Source: Actinobacillus suis ATCC 33415 (GTDB lineage Bacteria > Pseudomonadota > Gammaproteobacteria > Enterobacterales > Pasteurellaceae). Taken from it: 64,000 nt of DNA. The translations under genes and the position numbers were made by a program. Within the stretch, counting starts at the first letter, position 1; each line of letters opens with the position of its first letter. This document shows, in pieces, positions 1 through 9,090 of this stretch. The stretch lies in contig NZ_CP009159.1 in assembly GCF_000739435.1 (NCBI RefSeq), forward strand, positions 1,364,001-1,428,000. The letters are read 5' to 3'. A model generated the notes under the pieces. It made no database searches and had not been told where the DNA came from. It worked only from the letters and a program-made list of their open reading frames with translations.

Positions 1-618
1 TAGCCCTTTTATTCCATCAAAAATTAAAATCATCCCGAATAAAATAAAAATCACACCGGCAACATTATCAATATAGCGGCTATATTTTGTATAAAATTCT
101 TGTATCGGTCGGCGAGAAAACAGCAATGCCACTAATATAAAATAAATTAGCGTTGAAAATAAAAACAAAAATAATAAAAGAAATAGATCAGAAGTTTGAG
201 TAAATTGAGCAAGGAATGCTGAAACAACACTTGTAAAATAAACACCAGCCTTTGCATTAAAGATATTGATCAATAAGCCTTTTTTAATTTCAGTCACATT
301 ATCTAATACTCTAAGATTCGTTGGCTCATTCGTGAATATTGCATTTTTTGTAACCCTTACCATAAGTGAACCGATATAAGATAAATAGATGCCACCAATC
401 ACCATAATTAAAAATTGGAACACCGTACCAATCGTATTACTCAACCAAGCCAAGCCGAAAATGGCAAAACTCGCCCAAAAAATAATCCCTAATGAAATCC
501 CGATCGCCGCTAAAATGCCCGCTTTAGTTGAATGACTTGCGGATTGGCGTACTACATAAAAAAAATCCGGACCGGGGCTGGCTAAGCCTGCTAGATGAAC
601 CAACAGAATGGTAAGCAT
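1..618 (-). CDS. LysE/RhtB-family amino acid exporter (3' end cut by window edge)
   Basis: Translating the minus strand from the ATG at 618 gives an open frame of 206 codons that runs off the left edge with no stop. The N-terminus reads MLTILLVHLAGLASPGPDFF, then VVRQS and a Gly-rich second helix, the usual start of the LysE/RhtB family of inner-membrane exporters for amino acids and homoserine derivatives. Several hydrophobic segments follow, and the family is normally about 205-210 residues, so only the last few residues are missing. The gene follows pgpA by 8 bases in the same direction and probably shares its transcript. Family is clear; the substrate is not readable from the sequence. 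Confidence 0.85.
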   Translation of the reverse strand, partial: MLTILLVHLAGLASPGPDFFYVVRQSASHSTKAGILAAIGISLGIIFWASFAIFGLAWLSNTIGTVFQFLIMVIGGIYLSYIGSLMVRVTKNAIFTNEPTNLRVLDNVTEIKKGLLINIFNAKAGVYFTSVVSAFLAQFTQTSDLFLLLFLFLFSTLIYFILVALLFSRRPIQEFYTKYSRYIDNVAGVIFILFGMILIFDGIKGL

Positions 619-626
619 ATACTCTC

Positions 627-1100
627 CTAAATAAACCAATAAATTAAATGTAAAACAATCAGCGCATAAACAGCTGCAAGAATATCGTCAAACATAATAC
701 CTAAACCGGTTTCTAATTTTTCATCAAAATAACGAATCGGATAAGGTTTTAATACATCAAAGAAACGAAAACAAATAAACGTTAGTAGATAAGCTAACCA
801 ATTATATTCAGGCAAAAATGCAAACATCAGAAAAATTGCCACAATTTCATCCCATACGATACGCCCGTCATCATGCACGTTTAGATCACGACTGGTTCGC
901 TCGCAAATATGGCAACCGGCAATAAAGCTCACAAGAGTTAAACCAATAAAGAATAAAGCACTCTCGGTTAAATTCCACAATAAAATGGCAATCAAAACAC
1001 CAGCAAGTGACCCCCATGTCCCTGGTGCTGGCTTTAATAAACCGGAACCAAAACCGCAAGCGAATAAATGAATAGGATTTTTTAAATTAAAATGTTGCAT
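627..1100 (-). CDS. pgpA: Phosphatidylglycerophosphatase A
   Basis: 157 residues, normal for PgpA, an inner-membrane phosphatase that converts phosphatidylglycerophosphate to phosphatidylglycerol. Visible family hallmarks are GSGLLKPAPGTWGS near residues 18-31, VWDEIVA around residue 82 and FDDILAAVYA near the C-terminus; the acidic residues in the last two blocks are typical metal or phosphate ligands of the family. Three to four hydrophobic segments are present. It lies 12 bases after thiL, a pairing conserved in gammaproteobacteria (nusB-thiL-pgpA), so co-transcription is likely. Confidence 0.95.
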   Translation of the reverse strand: MQHFNLKNPIHLFACGFGSGLLKPAPGTWGSLAGVLIAILLWNLTESALFFIGLTLVSFIAGCHICERTSRDLNVHDDGRIVWDEIVAIFLMFAFLPEYNWLAYLLTFICFRFFDVLKPYPIRYFDEKLETGLGIMFDDILAAVYALIVLHLIYWFI

Positions 1101-1112
1101 AGCTATTTTTTA

Positions 1113-2078
1113 TTATGATTTGAAATGATCAAAACCAACTTGAGATGGTAACGGCACCTGTTTGCCATTTTGGCGTAAAATCAGACCGCTTACTGCTGGG
1201 ATGATTTTACCGATACAGCTAACCTTAATCCCTTGAGAACGTAAAATTTGTTCCATTTCCGACCGCTTGTCATCCGATACGGTAAAGCATAACTCGTAAT
1301 CTTCTCCACCGGTTAACGCAAAACGAAGCGCTTCTTGCTCACTATATTTGGTCATTAAATGTGCAGAAAGCGGTATGTTATCTAGTTCAATCTCAGCACC
1401 AACTTGACTGCGTTCTAAAATATGACCTAAATCCGCTAATAAACCGTCCGAAATGTCGATTGCACAACGAGAAAACGCTCGTAGTGCCAGTCCTAACTCC
1501 ACTCTTGGCGTAGGTCGTAAATGGCGTTGCACTAAATAGCGGTCGGATTCGTCCGAAATTTTACAATGATTCAACAACAGCGATAAACCGGCTGCACTAT
1601 CTCCTAAACTGCCGGAAACAAAAATCCAATCACCGACTTTGGCTTGATGTCGAAACAATCCTTGATCTTTAGGTAAAATACCTTGTGCGGTAAGCGTTAA
1701 AGAAAGCGGGCCGCCAGTAGTATCGCCACCAATCAAATCAACATGATAACGATCTAACACAGCAAATAAACTTTGGCTAAACTCAGTAAGCCATTGATGA
1801 TCAACTTTCGGAAGCGTTAAAGCTAAAGAAACCCAAGCGGGAGTTGCGCCCATTGCGGCTAAATCACTTAAATTAACCGCCAATGTTTTATAGGCTAGAT
1901 CCGCAGCGGAAATAGACGGAAGAAAATGGGTTCCAGATACAAGTGTATCGGTAGTAATCGCTAAACGTTCATCCGGCTTTAAGGTAGTAACCGCACAGTC
2001 ATCACCTACGGATAAATCCACGTCTGAACGTACATTATTACGTTTAAAATATTGTGCAATGACTTCAAATTCCGTCAT
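1113..2078 (-). CDS. thiL: Thiamine-monophosphate kinase
   Basis: ThiL phosphorylates thiamine monophosphate to thiamine diphosphate. I place the start at the ATG at 2078 (MTEFEVIAQYF) because GGAGG lies 5 bases upstream; an in-frame start at 2099 would add seven residues with no good ribosome site. The 321-residue product has the AIRS-like fold motifs: VGDDCAV at residues 24-30, TTDTLVSGTHF in the forties, NLSDLAAMGATP near 70-80, IGGDTTGG near 120 and GEDYELCF near 260. The Asp-rich motifs are the Mg-ATP ligands known for this family. It lies downstream of nusB, separated by a hairpin. Confidence 0.96.
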   Translation of the reverse strand: MTEFEVIAQYFKRNNVRSDVDLSVGDDCAVTTLKPDERLAITTDTLVSGTHFLPSISAADLAYKTLAVNLSDLAAMGATPAWVSLALTLPKVDHQWLTEFSQSLFAVLDRYHVDLIGGDTTGGPLSLTLTAQGILPKDQGLFRHQAKVGDWIFVSGSLGDSAAGLSLLLNHCKISDESDRYLVQRHLRPTPRVELGLALRAFSRCAIDISDGLLADLGHILERSQVGAEIELDNIPLSAHLMTKYSEQEALRFALTGGEDYELCFTVSDDKRSEMEQILRSQGIKVSCIGKIIPAVSGLILRQNGKQVPLPSQVGFDHFKS

Positions 2079-2097
2079 TTTTCCTCCGTAACAGAAC

Positions 2098-2134
2098 AAA
2101 AAAAGAAGGCGAACCTACGCTCACCTTCTTTTTA
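2098..2134 (-). terminator. Intrinsic terminator after nusB
   Basis: On the minus strand AAGAAGGTGA and TCGCCTTCTT pair around an 8-base loop (one G-U pair) and are followed by a run of seven T. It lies 8 bases after the nusB stop and before thiL, so it probably ends or attenuates nusB transcription. The upstream arm also has A-rich sequence, so it may work in both directions. Confidence 0.75.
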
Positions 2135-2142
2135 TCCATAAA

Positions 2143-2556
2143 TTATTTACGACCTAAAGCCGGTGCTAATTTATCTAAAATACCATTGATATATTTATGA
2201 CTATCGTCCGAGCCGAATACTTTTGCCACTTCAATACCTTCATTAATCACTACTTTATAAGGTACGTCAAGTTCATATTTTAATTCATATGCTGAAAGGC
2301 GTAAGATAGTGCGCTCAATCGGATCTACCTCATCTTCCGCACGATCTAAAAATGGGCGAAGATCGCTATCAATCGCTTCTACATATAAAACCGTACCACG
2401 TAATAATTTACGGAAATAAGGTAAATCAACACCATTCATATCTTGGTCTGTTACAAACGATAATTCAACTTCTTCTATACTGTTTTGCGAGACATACCAA
2501 GAATAAAGAGCCTGAACCGCACACTCTCTGGCACGGCGACGTGGAGAAACTTTCAT
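2143..2556 (-). CDS. nusB: Transcription antitermination factor NusB
   Basis: NusB binds boxA RNA together with NusE (S10) in rRNA antitermination complexes. The protein begins [20 protein letters not shown], the standard NusB N-terminus with the Arg-rich helix; the ATG at 2556 has AGAGG upstream. A longer frame to 2616 would add 20 residues that do not look like NusB. At 137 residues it has normal length, and the conserved [12 protein letters not shown] and [11 protein letters not shown] blocks are present. In many relatives ribH precedes nusB; here the upstream neighbour is comE. Confidence 0.95.
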   Translation of the reverse strand: MKVSPRRRARECAVQALYSWYVSQNSIEEVELSFVTDQDMNGVDLPYFRKLLRGTVLYVEAIDSDLRPFLDRAEDEVDPIERTILRLSAYELKYELDVPYKVVINEGIEVAKVFGSDDSHKYINGILDKLAPALGRK

Positions 2557-2681
2557 AAAACCTCTGCGTTTATTATAAAGAGCAAAATGGCGGCATTTGA
2601 ATAAACCGCCACACAAAAATTCATACGCAATCGATAAATAACTTATTGCGATTTAAGAGAGAGATTTTAACACAATTTATC

Positions 2682-3977
2682 TTATTTTGGCGGTAATTTC
2701 TGTAGAGAATGCGAGGAAATTTGCTGTTTTTCGCTTTTGATAATATAAGGTGTAACGAAAATAACTAATTCACGCTTACTGATCCTATCACTGGAATGGC
2801 TAAATAATTTTTTAAGTACTGGAATTGAACCTAAAATTGGGACTCTATCCTCACCTTTTGCAGTTAAATGCTGAAAAATACCACCAAGTACAATAGTCTC
2901 ACCGTGTTGAGCAAATACCTGAGTATTCAGTTCCTGCTTATCAATCGTCACTAAACCGTGTACCGTTGAACTGGTTGAATTTGGTGAATTTTGTGTCACC
3001 ACCAGATCAAGCAAAATTTGATTATCGTTTGAAATATGCGGTGTAACCTGTAGCCCTAAAACGGCTTCTTTAAATTCGATATTTTTCACTTCATCTTTAC
3101 GGTTATAAAGCACATAAGGAATTTCAGTCCCTTGTTTGATACTTGCCGGTTTCTTATTAGTGGTCAGTAAACGTGGGCTGGCAATAATTTCTACATCATT
3201 TTCTTGTTCCAAAGCGGTAAGTTCCAAATCAAGCACTCGCCCATTAATTTTTGCCACTTGTAGCGCAAGTGAAGCAGCATTATTTACCGGAAAATTGACG
3301 TTTAAATGATTAGTATTCGGTAGCCCATTTGCTTCAAGCGAACCGGCAATTTTATGATGTCCGTTTGCAGGAGAAAACATTCCCCAACGCACGCCAAGCT
3401 CTTGTAAATTCTCACTACTGATTGTGACTATTCTCGCTTCAATTGCAATCTGTTCGGTCGGTCTATCCAAATTTCTGATTAATTTCACGATATTTTTCAT
3501 TGATTCCGGGCTATCTTTAATAATCAAACTATTACTGCGATCATCAAAATGTAAATAGCCGTTTTCCGATAAAAAATTACCGCTACCTTTAGTTAAAGAT
3601 TCAATTACTTCCGCTGCTTTAGCATAATCTAACTTAATGGTTTTAGTAATCAGTTTAGGTTTTAATAATTCCAGATTTAATCCCCTGTTAGGATCCTTAT
3701 CGTCTTTTTTATGACCAATAAAATAGATTTGGTTTTCATACGCACTGGTCAACTTATTTGCTCGAGTAATACTTTTTAACACACTATCAAAATTGCTATT
3801 TTCAATTCTTAATGTGGTATTCGTTTCAATATTGTCGCTTAGCACAATATTTTTTCCGTGCTCTTCCGCTAAATAACTCAGAATTTTTGCGGTCGGCGCA
3901 TTTTTTAATGAAATAGAAAACGCATGTGCAATCACAGGGGGCAATATAAAAAAGAGTAGCAAAATCATTCTTTTCAT
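2682..3977 (-). CDS. comE: Competence secretin ComE (PilQ/HofQ-like)
   Basis: This is the outer-membrane secretin through which the competence type IV pilus and incoming DNA are thought to pass. A signal peptide is visible (MKRMILLLFFILPPVIAHA), followed by short secretin N-domains (KTIKLDYAKAAEVIESL, RSNSLIIKDSPESMKNI, the STN and N1-like repeats) and the C-terminal secretin domain with VEIIASPRLLTTN, GTEIPY and ETIVLGGIF. I chose the ATG at 3977, which has AGGTGG 5 bases upstream, over a GTG at 3986 that overlaps that ribosome site. About 431 residues, similar to Haemophilus ComE. Last gene of comABCDE; no comF follows it here. Confidence 0.93.
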   Translation of the reverse strand: MKRMILLLFFILPPVIAHAFSISLKNAPTAKILSYLAEEHGKNIVLSDNIETNTTLRIENSNFDSVLKSITRANKLTSAYENQIYFIGHKKDDKDPNRGLNLELLKPKLITKTIKLDYAKAAEVIESLTKGSGNFLSENGYLHFDDRSNSLIIKDSPESMKNIVKLIRNLDRPTEQIAIEARIVTISSENLQELGVRWGMFSPANGHHKIAGSLEANGLPNTNHLNVNFPVNNAASLALQVAKINGRVLDLELTALEQENDVEIIASPRLLTTNKKPASIKQGTEIPYVLYNRKDEVKNIEFKEAVLGLQVTPHISNDNQILLDLVVTQNSPNSTSSTVHGLVTIDKQELNTQVFAQHGETIVLGGIFQHLTAKGEDRVPILGSIPVLKKLFSHSSDRISKRELVIFVTPYIIKSEKQQISSHSLQKLPPK

Positions 3978-3986
3978 ATTTTCCAC

Positions 3987-4391
3987 CTATAACTTTAAGG
4001 TAATTAAAGTCGGAAATTGACAATTTTTCTCTGTTTGCCAATGTATATAACTAATTGATTTTAAATCAATATCTACGATCTGAATCAACTCATTATCTAG
4101 CCAATCATTCACTTGTAGATCAAACAGTTGCTTTTGCGTATCCATAAAAATCGCTTTATATTTATCCTGTTTTTTCAGTACTCCGATAAATTTTAGCTGT
4201 GCCAATTTTGCCGGCAAATAGCGGGAATTTCGTTGTGACGGTAAGTTACAAGCGGTTAAATTTTCTGTATTTATTGCAATCTCTGATTCAGGAGAAAATG
4301 TACTATTTTCATCGTCTAATTTCTCTCCATAAAACGGGTCTGCACTACTTATTGATGAGAAAAATAATAAAATCAAAATATATTTACTCAT
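3987..4391 (-). CDS. comD: Competence protein ComD (PilP-like)
   Basis: Small 134-residue protein with a short hydrophobic N-terminus (KYILILLFFSSISSA) that looks like a signal peptide, then a periplasmic domain with a beta-rich PilP-like region (LIQIVDIDLKSISYI). Its place, fourth in the com operon between ComC and the ComE secretin, matches Haemophilus comD, whose product is thought to link the inner-membrane assembly complex to the secretin. Its start overlaps the comC stop by 8 bases, implying translational coupling. Assigned mainly by position and size, as the sequence family diverges fast. Confidence 0.88.
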   Translation of the reverse strand: MSKYILILLFFSSISSADPFYGEKLDDENSTFSPESEIAINTENLTACNLPSQRNSRYLPAKLAQLKFIGVLKKQDKYKAIFMDTQKQLFDLQVNDWLDNELIQIVDIDLKSISYIHWQTEKNCQFPTLITLKL

Positions 4392-4911
4392 TTTTGTCCT
4401 CTGTTATGATAACGGTAGCTTTTAATTGTAATTGCTTTTCTTCATTTAACTTTACCAAATCAATCTGTTTAAATTTTAACTTTTTAAGTTTAGAGAGTTT
4501 TCTAATTAAATTAAATATTGTAAAAACTTGATGATTTAAAGATAAATATATTGCTTTTTCTTGCCCTAAATTCCATTGCATTTGCTCTAATTTTACTTGA
4601 TGAAGCTTAAATAAATGTTGTAATTGCTGATTAACGCCACTAATAAACTGTTCTTTTCTTTTAGAGTCATCATTATGCTTGGTAAAGCTCTGATAGAGTA
4701 ATTTTTTTTGGTTTATTACTTCCGTTAATTGCTGCTGAACCGATAATAATTCCTTCTGCCGATATTGTTCATAAAAATAACGATAGGATGGATAACTCAC
4801 AATGGAAATAAATAAGCCAACTAGTATCACCTTAAAATAACTTTCAACAAAGGATAATATTTTAAATATATAACCTTGAGGAAATAAATAAAACTTACTA
4901 ATGGAAAACAT
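4384..4911 (-). CDS. comC: Competence protein ComC (PilO-like)
   Basis: 175 residues. One membrane segment lies near residues 23-45 (ESYFKVILVGLFISIVSY), followed by a coiled-coil-like stretch rich in Gln, Lys and Glu and a small C-terminal domain. This is the PilO architecture of the type IV pilus alignment complex. GGGAG upstream supports the ATG at 4911. It starts 2 bases after comB ends and overlaps comD. AT-rich codon use resembles its operon neighbours. The assignment rests on topology and operon order. Confidence 0.88.
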   Translation of the reverse strand: MFSISKFYLFPQGYIFKILSFVESYFKVILVGLFISIVSYPSYRYFYEQYRQKELLSVQQQLTEVINQKKLLYQSFTKHNDDSKRKEQFISGVNQQLQHLFKLHQVKLEQMQWNLGQEKAIYLSLNHQVFTIFNLIRKLSKLKKLKFKQIDLVKLNEEKQLQLKATVIITEDKNE

Positions 4912-4913
4912 AT

Positions 4914-5435
4914 TTACTCCCTTAATACGACATTCAAACTAAATTCCACTTGATGCTGTTCATTTATTTGAAAATTAACTAATGAATATTTAAATGCTTT
5001 TTGTTCGGATAAATATTTTTCTAACCGTTCAAATTGGATTGACTGCAGTAATATTCCGCTTATTGTCATACTTGGAATCTCATTATGTTCTAACATGACA
5101 GCCTCTACTCCACCTTGCGCTAAAGGCAAACTTTGTAACAAATCTAAAAAACTATTTATTTGGCTTTCACTCAACGTTTCACTTGAATGAACACTTGCTA
5201 AGCTTTTTCCTTGTTCTAACTTACTATTTAAGTGTTCCAAATCTATTTTCAGCTGCTGGTTTTGACTTACAAGCGGTCTATTTTGCTGAGAAATTTGCCA
5301 AGCACTTAATTGCAAATATATAGCAAGGCAAAAAGCAATCATGCTGAAAGTAAATAACCAACAACATCGGTTATAAATTTTTCGTTTCCATTGCTTTACT
5401 CGCCAATCAGTTAAATTTATCCCTTGCCATTCCAT
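4914..5435 (-). CDS. comB: Competence protein ComB (PilN-like)
   Basis: About 173 residues: a short cytoplasmic N-terminus (MEWQGINLTDWRVKQWKRK), which in PilN proteins binds PilM, one membrane helix, and a periplasmic coiled coil and ferredoxin-like domain. The INLTDWR element matches the INLLPWR motif known to dock PilN into PilM. I chose the ATG at 5435 because TAGGAG lies 7 bases upstream; the in-frame GTG at 5441 is an alternative. The gene overlaps the 3' end of comA. Confidence 0.88.
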   Translation of the reverse strand: MEWQGINLTDWRVKQWKRKIYNRCCWLFTFSMIAFCLAIYLQLSAWQISQQNRPLVSQNQQLKIDLEHLNSKLEQGKSLASVHSSETLSESQINSFLDLLQSLPLAQGGVEAVMLEHNEIPSMTISGILLQSIQFERLEKYLSEQKAFKYSLVNFQINEQHQVEFSLNVVLRE

Positions 5436-6103
5436 AAACACGCTCCTAATGCGGTTAAATATAAAAAAGGATCTTTTATCGATTCGGGTAATTCTAGATG
5501 ACTTAAATTGCAGTTGGCTAACGTAAGATCCGAGTTAAACTCAAGTGCTTTTGCTGTTAATCTAAAAGTTTTATTTTCTAAAGCATAAATTCGATCTTCT
5601 TGTGCTAACTCAGAAGCAAATAAGTGATTAAAACCACGAGCAAAGCAATAGAGTTCACAATCTAAAATCGTATCGGTTTGAAGTAGAAGTGAATCGGCAT
5701 AATTTCTGCGTAAGGCATAAATAAGTACACGAACTAGACCGTCATTCGGCAATGGAAAGCTTTGATAGTCAAAATAAACGTCTTCCAGTGCAAGCGGTAA
5801 TTCTTGACGTAACACTTGCAGAATCTGGCTGTAAATCATTGTTTGATTGTAACTGAGAGGTAGGAAAAGATATTTTCGCCAAATATATTGAAAAGGTACA
5901 GAGCGAACAAATGTAGAATTTTTAGGAAATTTGATCGCTTGTAGCCATGAAAAATCAGTATCTTCCGATTTTGTTTGCCAAGAAACTTCGATTTTATTTT
6001 CCGATACGTTTTCCCAAACAAAACAGCGATAAGTATGATTTTCGCTAAAACCAATTAAGGAAAATTTCTGTGTATTTTTCAGCAAATTGGCGAAACTTTT
6101 CAC
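5417..6103 (-). CDS. comA: Competence protein ComA (PilM-like)
   Basis: First gene of the competence pilus operon comABCDE (minus strand), divergent from ponA exactly as in Haemophilus influenzae. The 228-residue protein has no signal or membrane segment and aligns in architecture with cytoplasmic PilM, though it is shorter and its actin-like nucleotide motifs are not obvious. The start is GTG at 6103 with AGGAG 7 bases upstream. Competence operons in this family are normally driven by Sxy with CRP at CRP-S sites; I did not find a convincing site in the 138-base intergenic region. Confidence 0.88.
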   Translation of the reverse strand: MKSFANLLKNTQKFSLIGFSENHTYRCFVWENVSENKIEVSWQTKSEDTDFSWLQAIKFPKNSTFVRSVPFQYIWRKYLFLPLSYNQTMIYSQILQVLRQELPLALEDVYFDYQSFPLPNDGLVRVLIYALRRNYADSLLLQTDTILDCELYCFARGFNHLFASELAQEDRIYALENKTFRLTAKALEFNSDLTLANCNLSHLELPESIKDPFLYLTALGACLWNGKG

Positions 6104-6241
6104 AATTTTACTCCTTTAAATATACTTTGTTTGATTTTTAAGCGGTTTTTTAGGTGGTTTTCGCTTATACTTATATCTTTATAGTATCTGTATATTGGCT
6201 ATAAATTTTTATTTCGTCATTTACCAAAAGAGAATTTTTCG

Positions 6242-8827
6242 ATGAAGATCGCAAAAATAATATTAAGTGCTTTTCTTTCTCTCATTATTTTGGGAGGGAT
6301 TGTCGCAGGTTTAGCGTATTTCCATATCAAAGAAAGCCTACCAAATGTTTCAACATTAAAAAGTGTTGAATTACAACAGCCGATGCAAATCTTCACGGCT
6401 GACGGCAAGCTCATTGGTGAAGTGGGTGAACAGCGCCGTATTCCAGTAAAACTGGCAGAAATTCCACAAACACTTATTGATGCAATCATCGCTACTGAAG
6501 ATGTTCGTTTTTATGATCATAAAGGTATCGATCCAAAAGGAATCATGCGTGCTATCTGGCGTTCTAGCCAAGGCGATACTCAAGGTGCGAGTACGATTAC
6601 ACAACAGTTGGCAAGAAACTTCTTCTTAACGCCTGAGCGTAATATGGAGCGTAAAATCAAAGAAGCTATCTTAGCGCTTGAAATCGAGAAAGTATTGAGC
6701 AAAGATGAAATTCTTGAACTTTATCTGAATAAAATCTATCTAGGTTATCGCTCTCACGGTGTAGCGGCTGCAGCAAAAACCTACTTCGGTAAATCTTTAG
6801 AACAACTTAGTTTAAGTGAAATGGCAATTATTGCTGGTTTGCCTAAAGCACCTTCTACCATGAATCCACTTTACTCGGTAAAACGTGCCGAGGCGCGCCG
6901 TAATGTTGTATTAGGCCGAATGTTAGAAGTCGGTAAAATTACCCAACAGCAATATGATCAAGCAAAAGCAGAACCTGTAAAAGCAACATTCTACGGTACG
7001 GCTTTAGAATTTAGAGCGGATTATGTAACCGAAATGGTTCGCCAAGAGATGGTGAAACGTTATGGTGAAGACGTTGCATATAACAAAGGTTTTAAAGTGT
7101 ATGCAACCGTACTTTCCACTGACCAAAAGGCGGCTCAGGACGCATTAAGTGAGAACTTAATTAATTATGACCGCCGCCACGGTTGGCGTGGAGCTGAAAA
7201 GCTTTGGAACGACAAAAATGCTTGGGATGATGAGAAAATTATCGAACACCTAAGCAAATTACCAAATTCAGAACCATTTGTCGGGGCAGCCGTTGTTGCG
7301 ACTAGCAAAAACGGTTATACCATTATGTTGGCTAACGGCGATAAAGCCGAATTGAAAAAATCAAATGCAACATTTGGCAAATCAATTAAATTAAATGTTG
7401 GTGAACAAATTTGGGTTCGCCAAACAAAAACAGGTGGCGATTGGCAACTAGGTCAGATTCCTGAAGTAAACTCAGCATTGGTGTCATTAAACAGTGATAA
7501 CGGTGCAATTGAGGCAATCGTAGGTGGATTTAGCTTTGAACAAAGTCGCTTTAATCGAGCGACTCAATCTTTAGTTCAAGTTGGTTCATCAATCAAACCG
7601 TTTATTTATACCGCGGCAATGAATAAAGGTTTAAGCCTTTCAACCACACTGAGCGATTCACCAATTACAATTATTAAGCGCGGGCAAAAGCCTTGGACGC
7701 CGAAAAATGCAGATAATCGCTACGAAGGCCCGCTGCGCTTGCGTGTTGCGCTAGGTAAATCTAAAAACATGGTGGCAATCCGAACCTTACAAATGGCAGG
7801 TTTAGACTATGTTGCAGAATATTTAGAACGTTTTGGTTTCAGTCGTGATCAATTTATGGCAACCGAAGCACTAGCACTAGGTGCTGCTTCTTTTACGCCG
7901 CTAGAAATGGCTCGTGCCTACGCTGTATTCGATAACGGCGGTTACCTGATCGATCCTTATATTATTGATCGTATTTTAGATAACCAAGGTAACGAGTTAT
8001 TCAAAGCAAATCCGGCCATTGCTTGTGTGGAATGTGCTCATATTCCGGTGAAATACCCTGAACCGACTTATTTTGATGGTGTAAAAATCCATGATGAAGA
8101 ACAACTACGTGAAGCATTAGGTACGACTGGAGAAGAAAATATTACGGAAGAGGCCGAAACAGAAATTGCTGCCGAGGCTGAACCGGAAATCAAACCGGCA
8201 GTGAAAACTAATGCGCCAAGCCTAATGACAGAATCCGCGCAAAACTCTTCAGAAGTTCGTTATGCCCCGCGTGTGATTAGTGGTGAATTAGCATTCTTAA
8301 TGCGTAGCGCATTAAATAGTGCAATCTATGGTGAACCGGGACAAGCTTGGAACGGTACCAGTAAAGCACTTGCTAATGATTTCAAACGTAAAGATATCGG
8401 CGGGAAAACTGGTACAACAAACAATTCCAAAGTGACTTGGTATGCAGGTTTCGGAGCTAATATCGTCACAACCGTTTATGTTGGTTTTGATGATAACAAA
8501 CGTGACTTAGGTCGTGGCGAAGCCGGAGCGAGAACAGCAATGCCGGCATGGGTTAAATACATGAAAGTAGCATTAAAAGATAAACCTGAGCGTAACTTCC
8601 CGATACCTCAAAATATTGTTGAAGCGAAAATTGACTCAACAAGTGGTTTCTTAGGCAGCAATTTAACTGAGTACTTTATCAAGGGTACTGAACCAACGAA
8701 AAAATATATCGTTGAAAAAGCCTATAAACTACCACAATCCCAGGATAAACAGCTACATATCGAGCAACGTTTAGGCTTACCGCCTAAAGGCGTTTTAAGC
8801 TCACCTGAAGGCAGTGAATTATTCTAA
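6242..8827 (+). CDS. mrcA: Penicillin-binding protein 1A (bifunctional)
   Basis: Class A penicillin-binding protein (ponA/mrcA) that polymerises and crosslinks peptidoglycan in the periplasm. An N-terminal membrane anchor (residues about 5-27) is followed by the GT51 glycosyltransferase domain with EDVRFYDHKGID, QGASTITQQLARN and KIKEAILALEIEK (about residues 80-165). The transpeptidase domain has SSIKPF near residue 450 (catalytic Ser of SxxK) and KTGTT near 722. An acidic Glu/Ala-rich insert lies around residues 635-665. At 861 residues it is of normal family length. Monocistronic, followed by an uptake-sequence hairpin. Confidence 0.96.
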   Translation: MKIAKIILSAFLSLIILGGIVAGLAYFHIKESLPNVSTLKSVELQQPMQIFTADGKLIGEVGEQRRIPVKLAEIPQTLIDAIIATEDVRFYDHKGIDPKGIMRAIWRSSQGDTQGASTITQQLARNFFLTPERNMERKIKEAILALEIEKVLSKDEILELYLNKIYLGYRSHGVAAAAKTYFGKSLEQLSLSEMAIIAGLPKAPSTMNPLYSVKRAEARRNVVLGRMLEVGKITQQQYDQAKAEPVKATFYGTALEFRADYVTEMVRQEMVKRYGEDVAYNKGFKVYATVLSTDQKAAQDALSENLINYDRRHGWRGAEKLWNDKNAWDDEKIIEHLSKLPNSEPFVGAAVVATSKNGYTIMLANGDKAELKKSNATFGKSIKLNVGEQIWVRQTKTGGDWQLGQIPEVNSALVSLNSDNGAIEAIVGGFSFEQSRFNRATQSLVQVGSSIKPFIYTAAMNKGLSLSTTLSDSPITIIKRGQKPWTPKNADNRYEGPLRLRVALGKSKNMVAIRTLQMAGLDYVAEYLERFGFSRDQFMATEALALGAASFTPLEMARAYAVFDNGGYLIDPYIIDRILDNQGNELFKANPAIACVECAHIPVKYPEPTYFDGVKIHDEEQLREALGTTGEENITEEAETEIAAEAEPEIKPAVKTNAPSLMTESAQNSSEVRYAPRVISGELAFLMRSALNSAIYGEPGQAWNGTSKALANDFKRKDIGGKTGTTNNSKVTWYAGFGANIVTTVYVGFDDNKRDLGRGEAGARTAMPAWVKYMKVALKDKPERNFPIPQNIVEAKIDSTSGFLGSNLTEYFIKGTEPTKKYIVEKAYKLPQSQDKQLHIEQRLGLPPKGVLSSPEGSELF

Positions 8828-8985
8828 AAAAATAATGTAAAAATTTGGAGATAATCTCTCCTATAAGGTTGAAATTAGGTGTGTTTTCTTGAGATAATCA
8901 CACTTAATTTTATTTTGGGCGATTTGTGGCATCTATACTATTTGAATTAATCGAAAAATCATAATTGTAAAATTTTTCGCAAAAC

Positions 8986-9033
8986 AGACCGCTTGCCATT
9001 GCCAATTGAAGGCAGTAAGGCATAAGCGGTCGT
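8986..9033. terminator. Inverted uptake-sequence pair after ponA
   Basis: GACCGCTTG at 8987-8995 faces CATAAGCGGTC at 9021-9031 with a partly paired GCC/GGC-rich middle, followed by CGTTTTC. This is one of several places where two oppositely oriented Apl-type uptake sequences form a hairpin. The rest of the 263-base gap between ponA and aroK is AT-rich with no other structure I could support; the aroK promoter must lie in it. Confidence 0.6.
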
Positions 9034-9090
9034 TTTCTTTCCACAAGTCGAGTTGTTTAAATTAGTTGTCGAATAAATGAAGAAAAAATA

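Noticed and set aside
4199-4531. 110-residue plus-strand frame inside comC-comD
   Set aside because: It is antisense to two well-supported competence genes and has no domain or ribosome site.
6104-6241. Possible CRP-S site between comA and ponA
   Set aside because: The nearest match (TTTTCGCTTA near 6158) lacks the TGCGA core and has no second half at the right distance.
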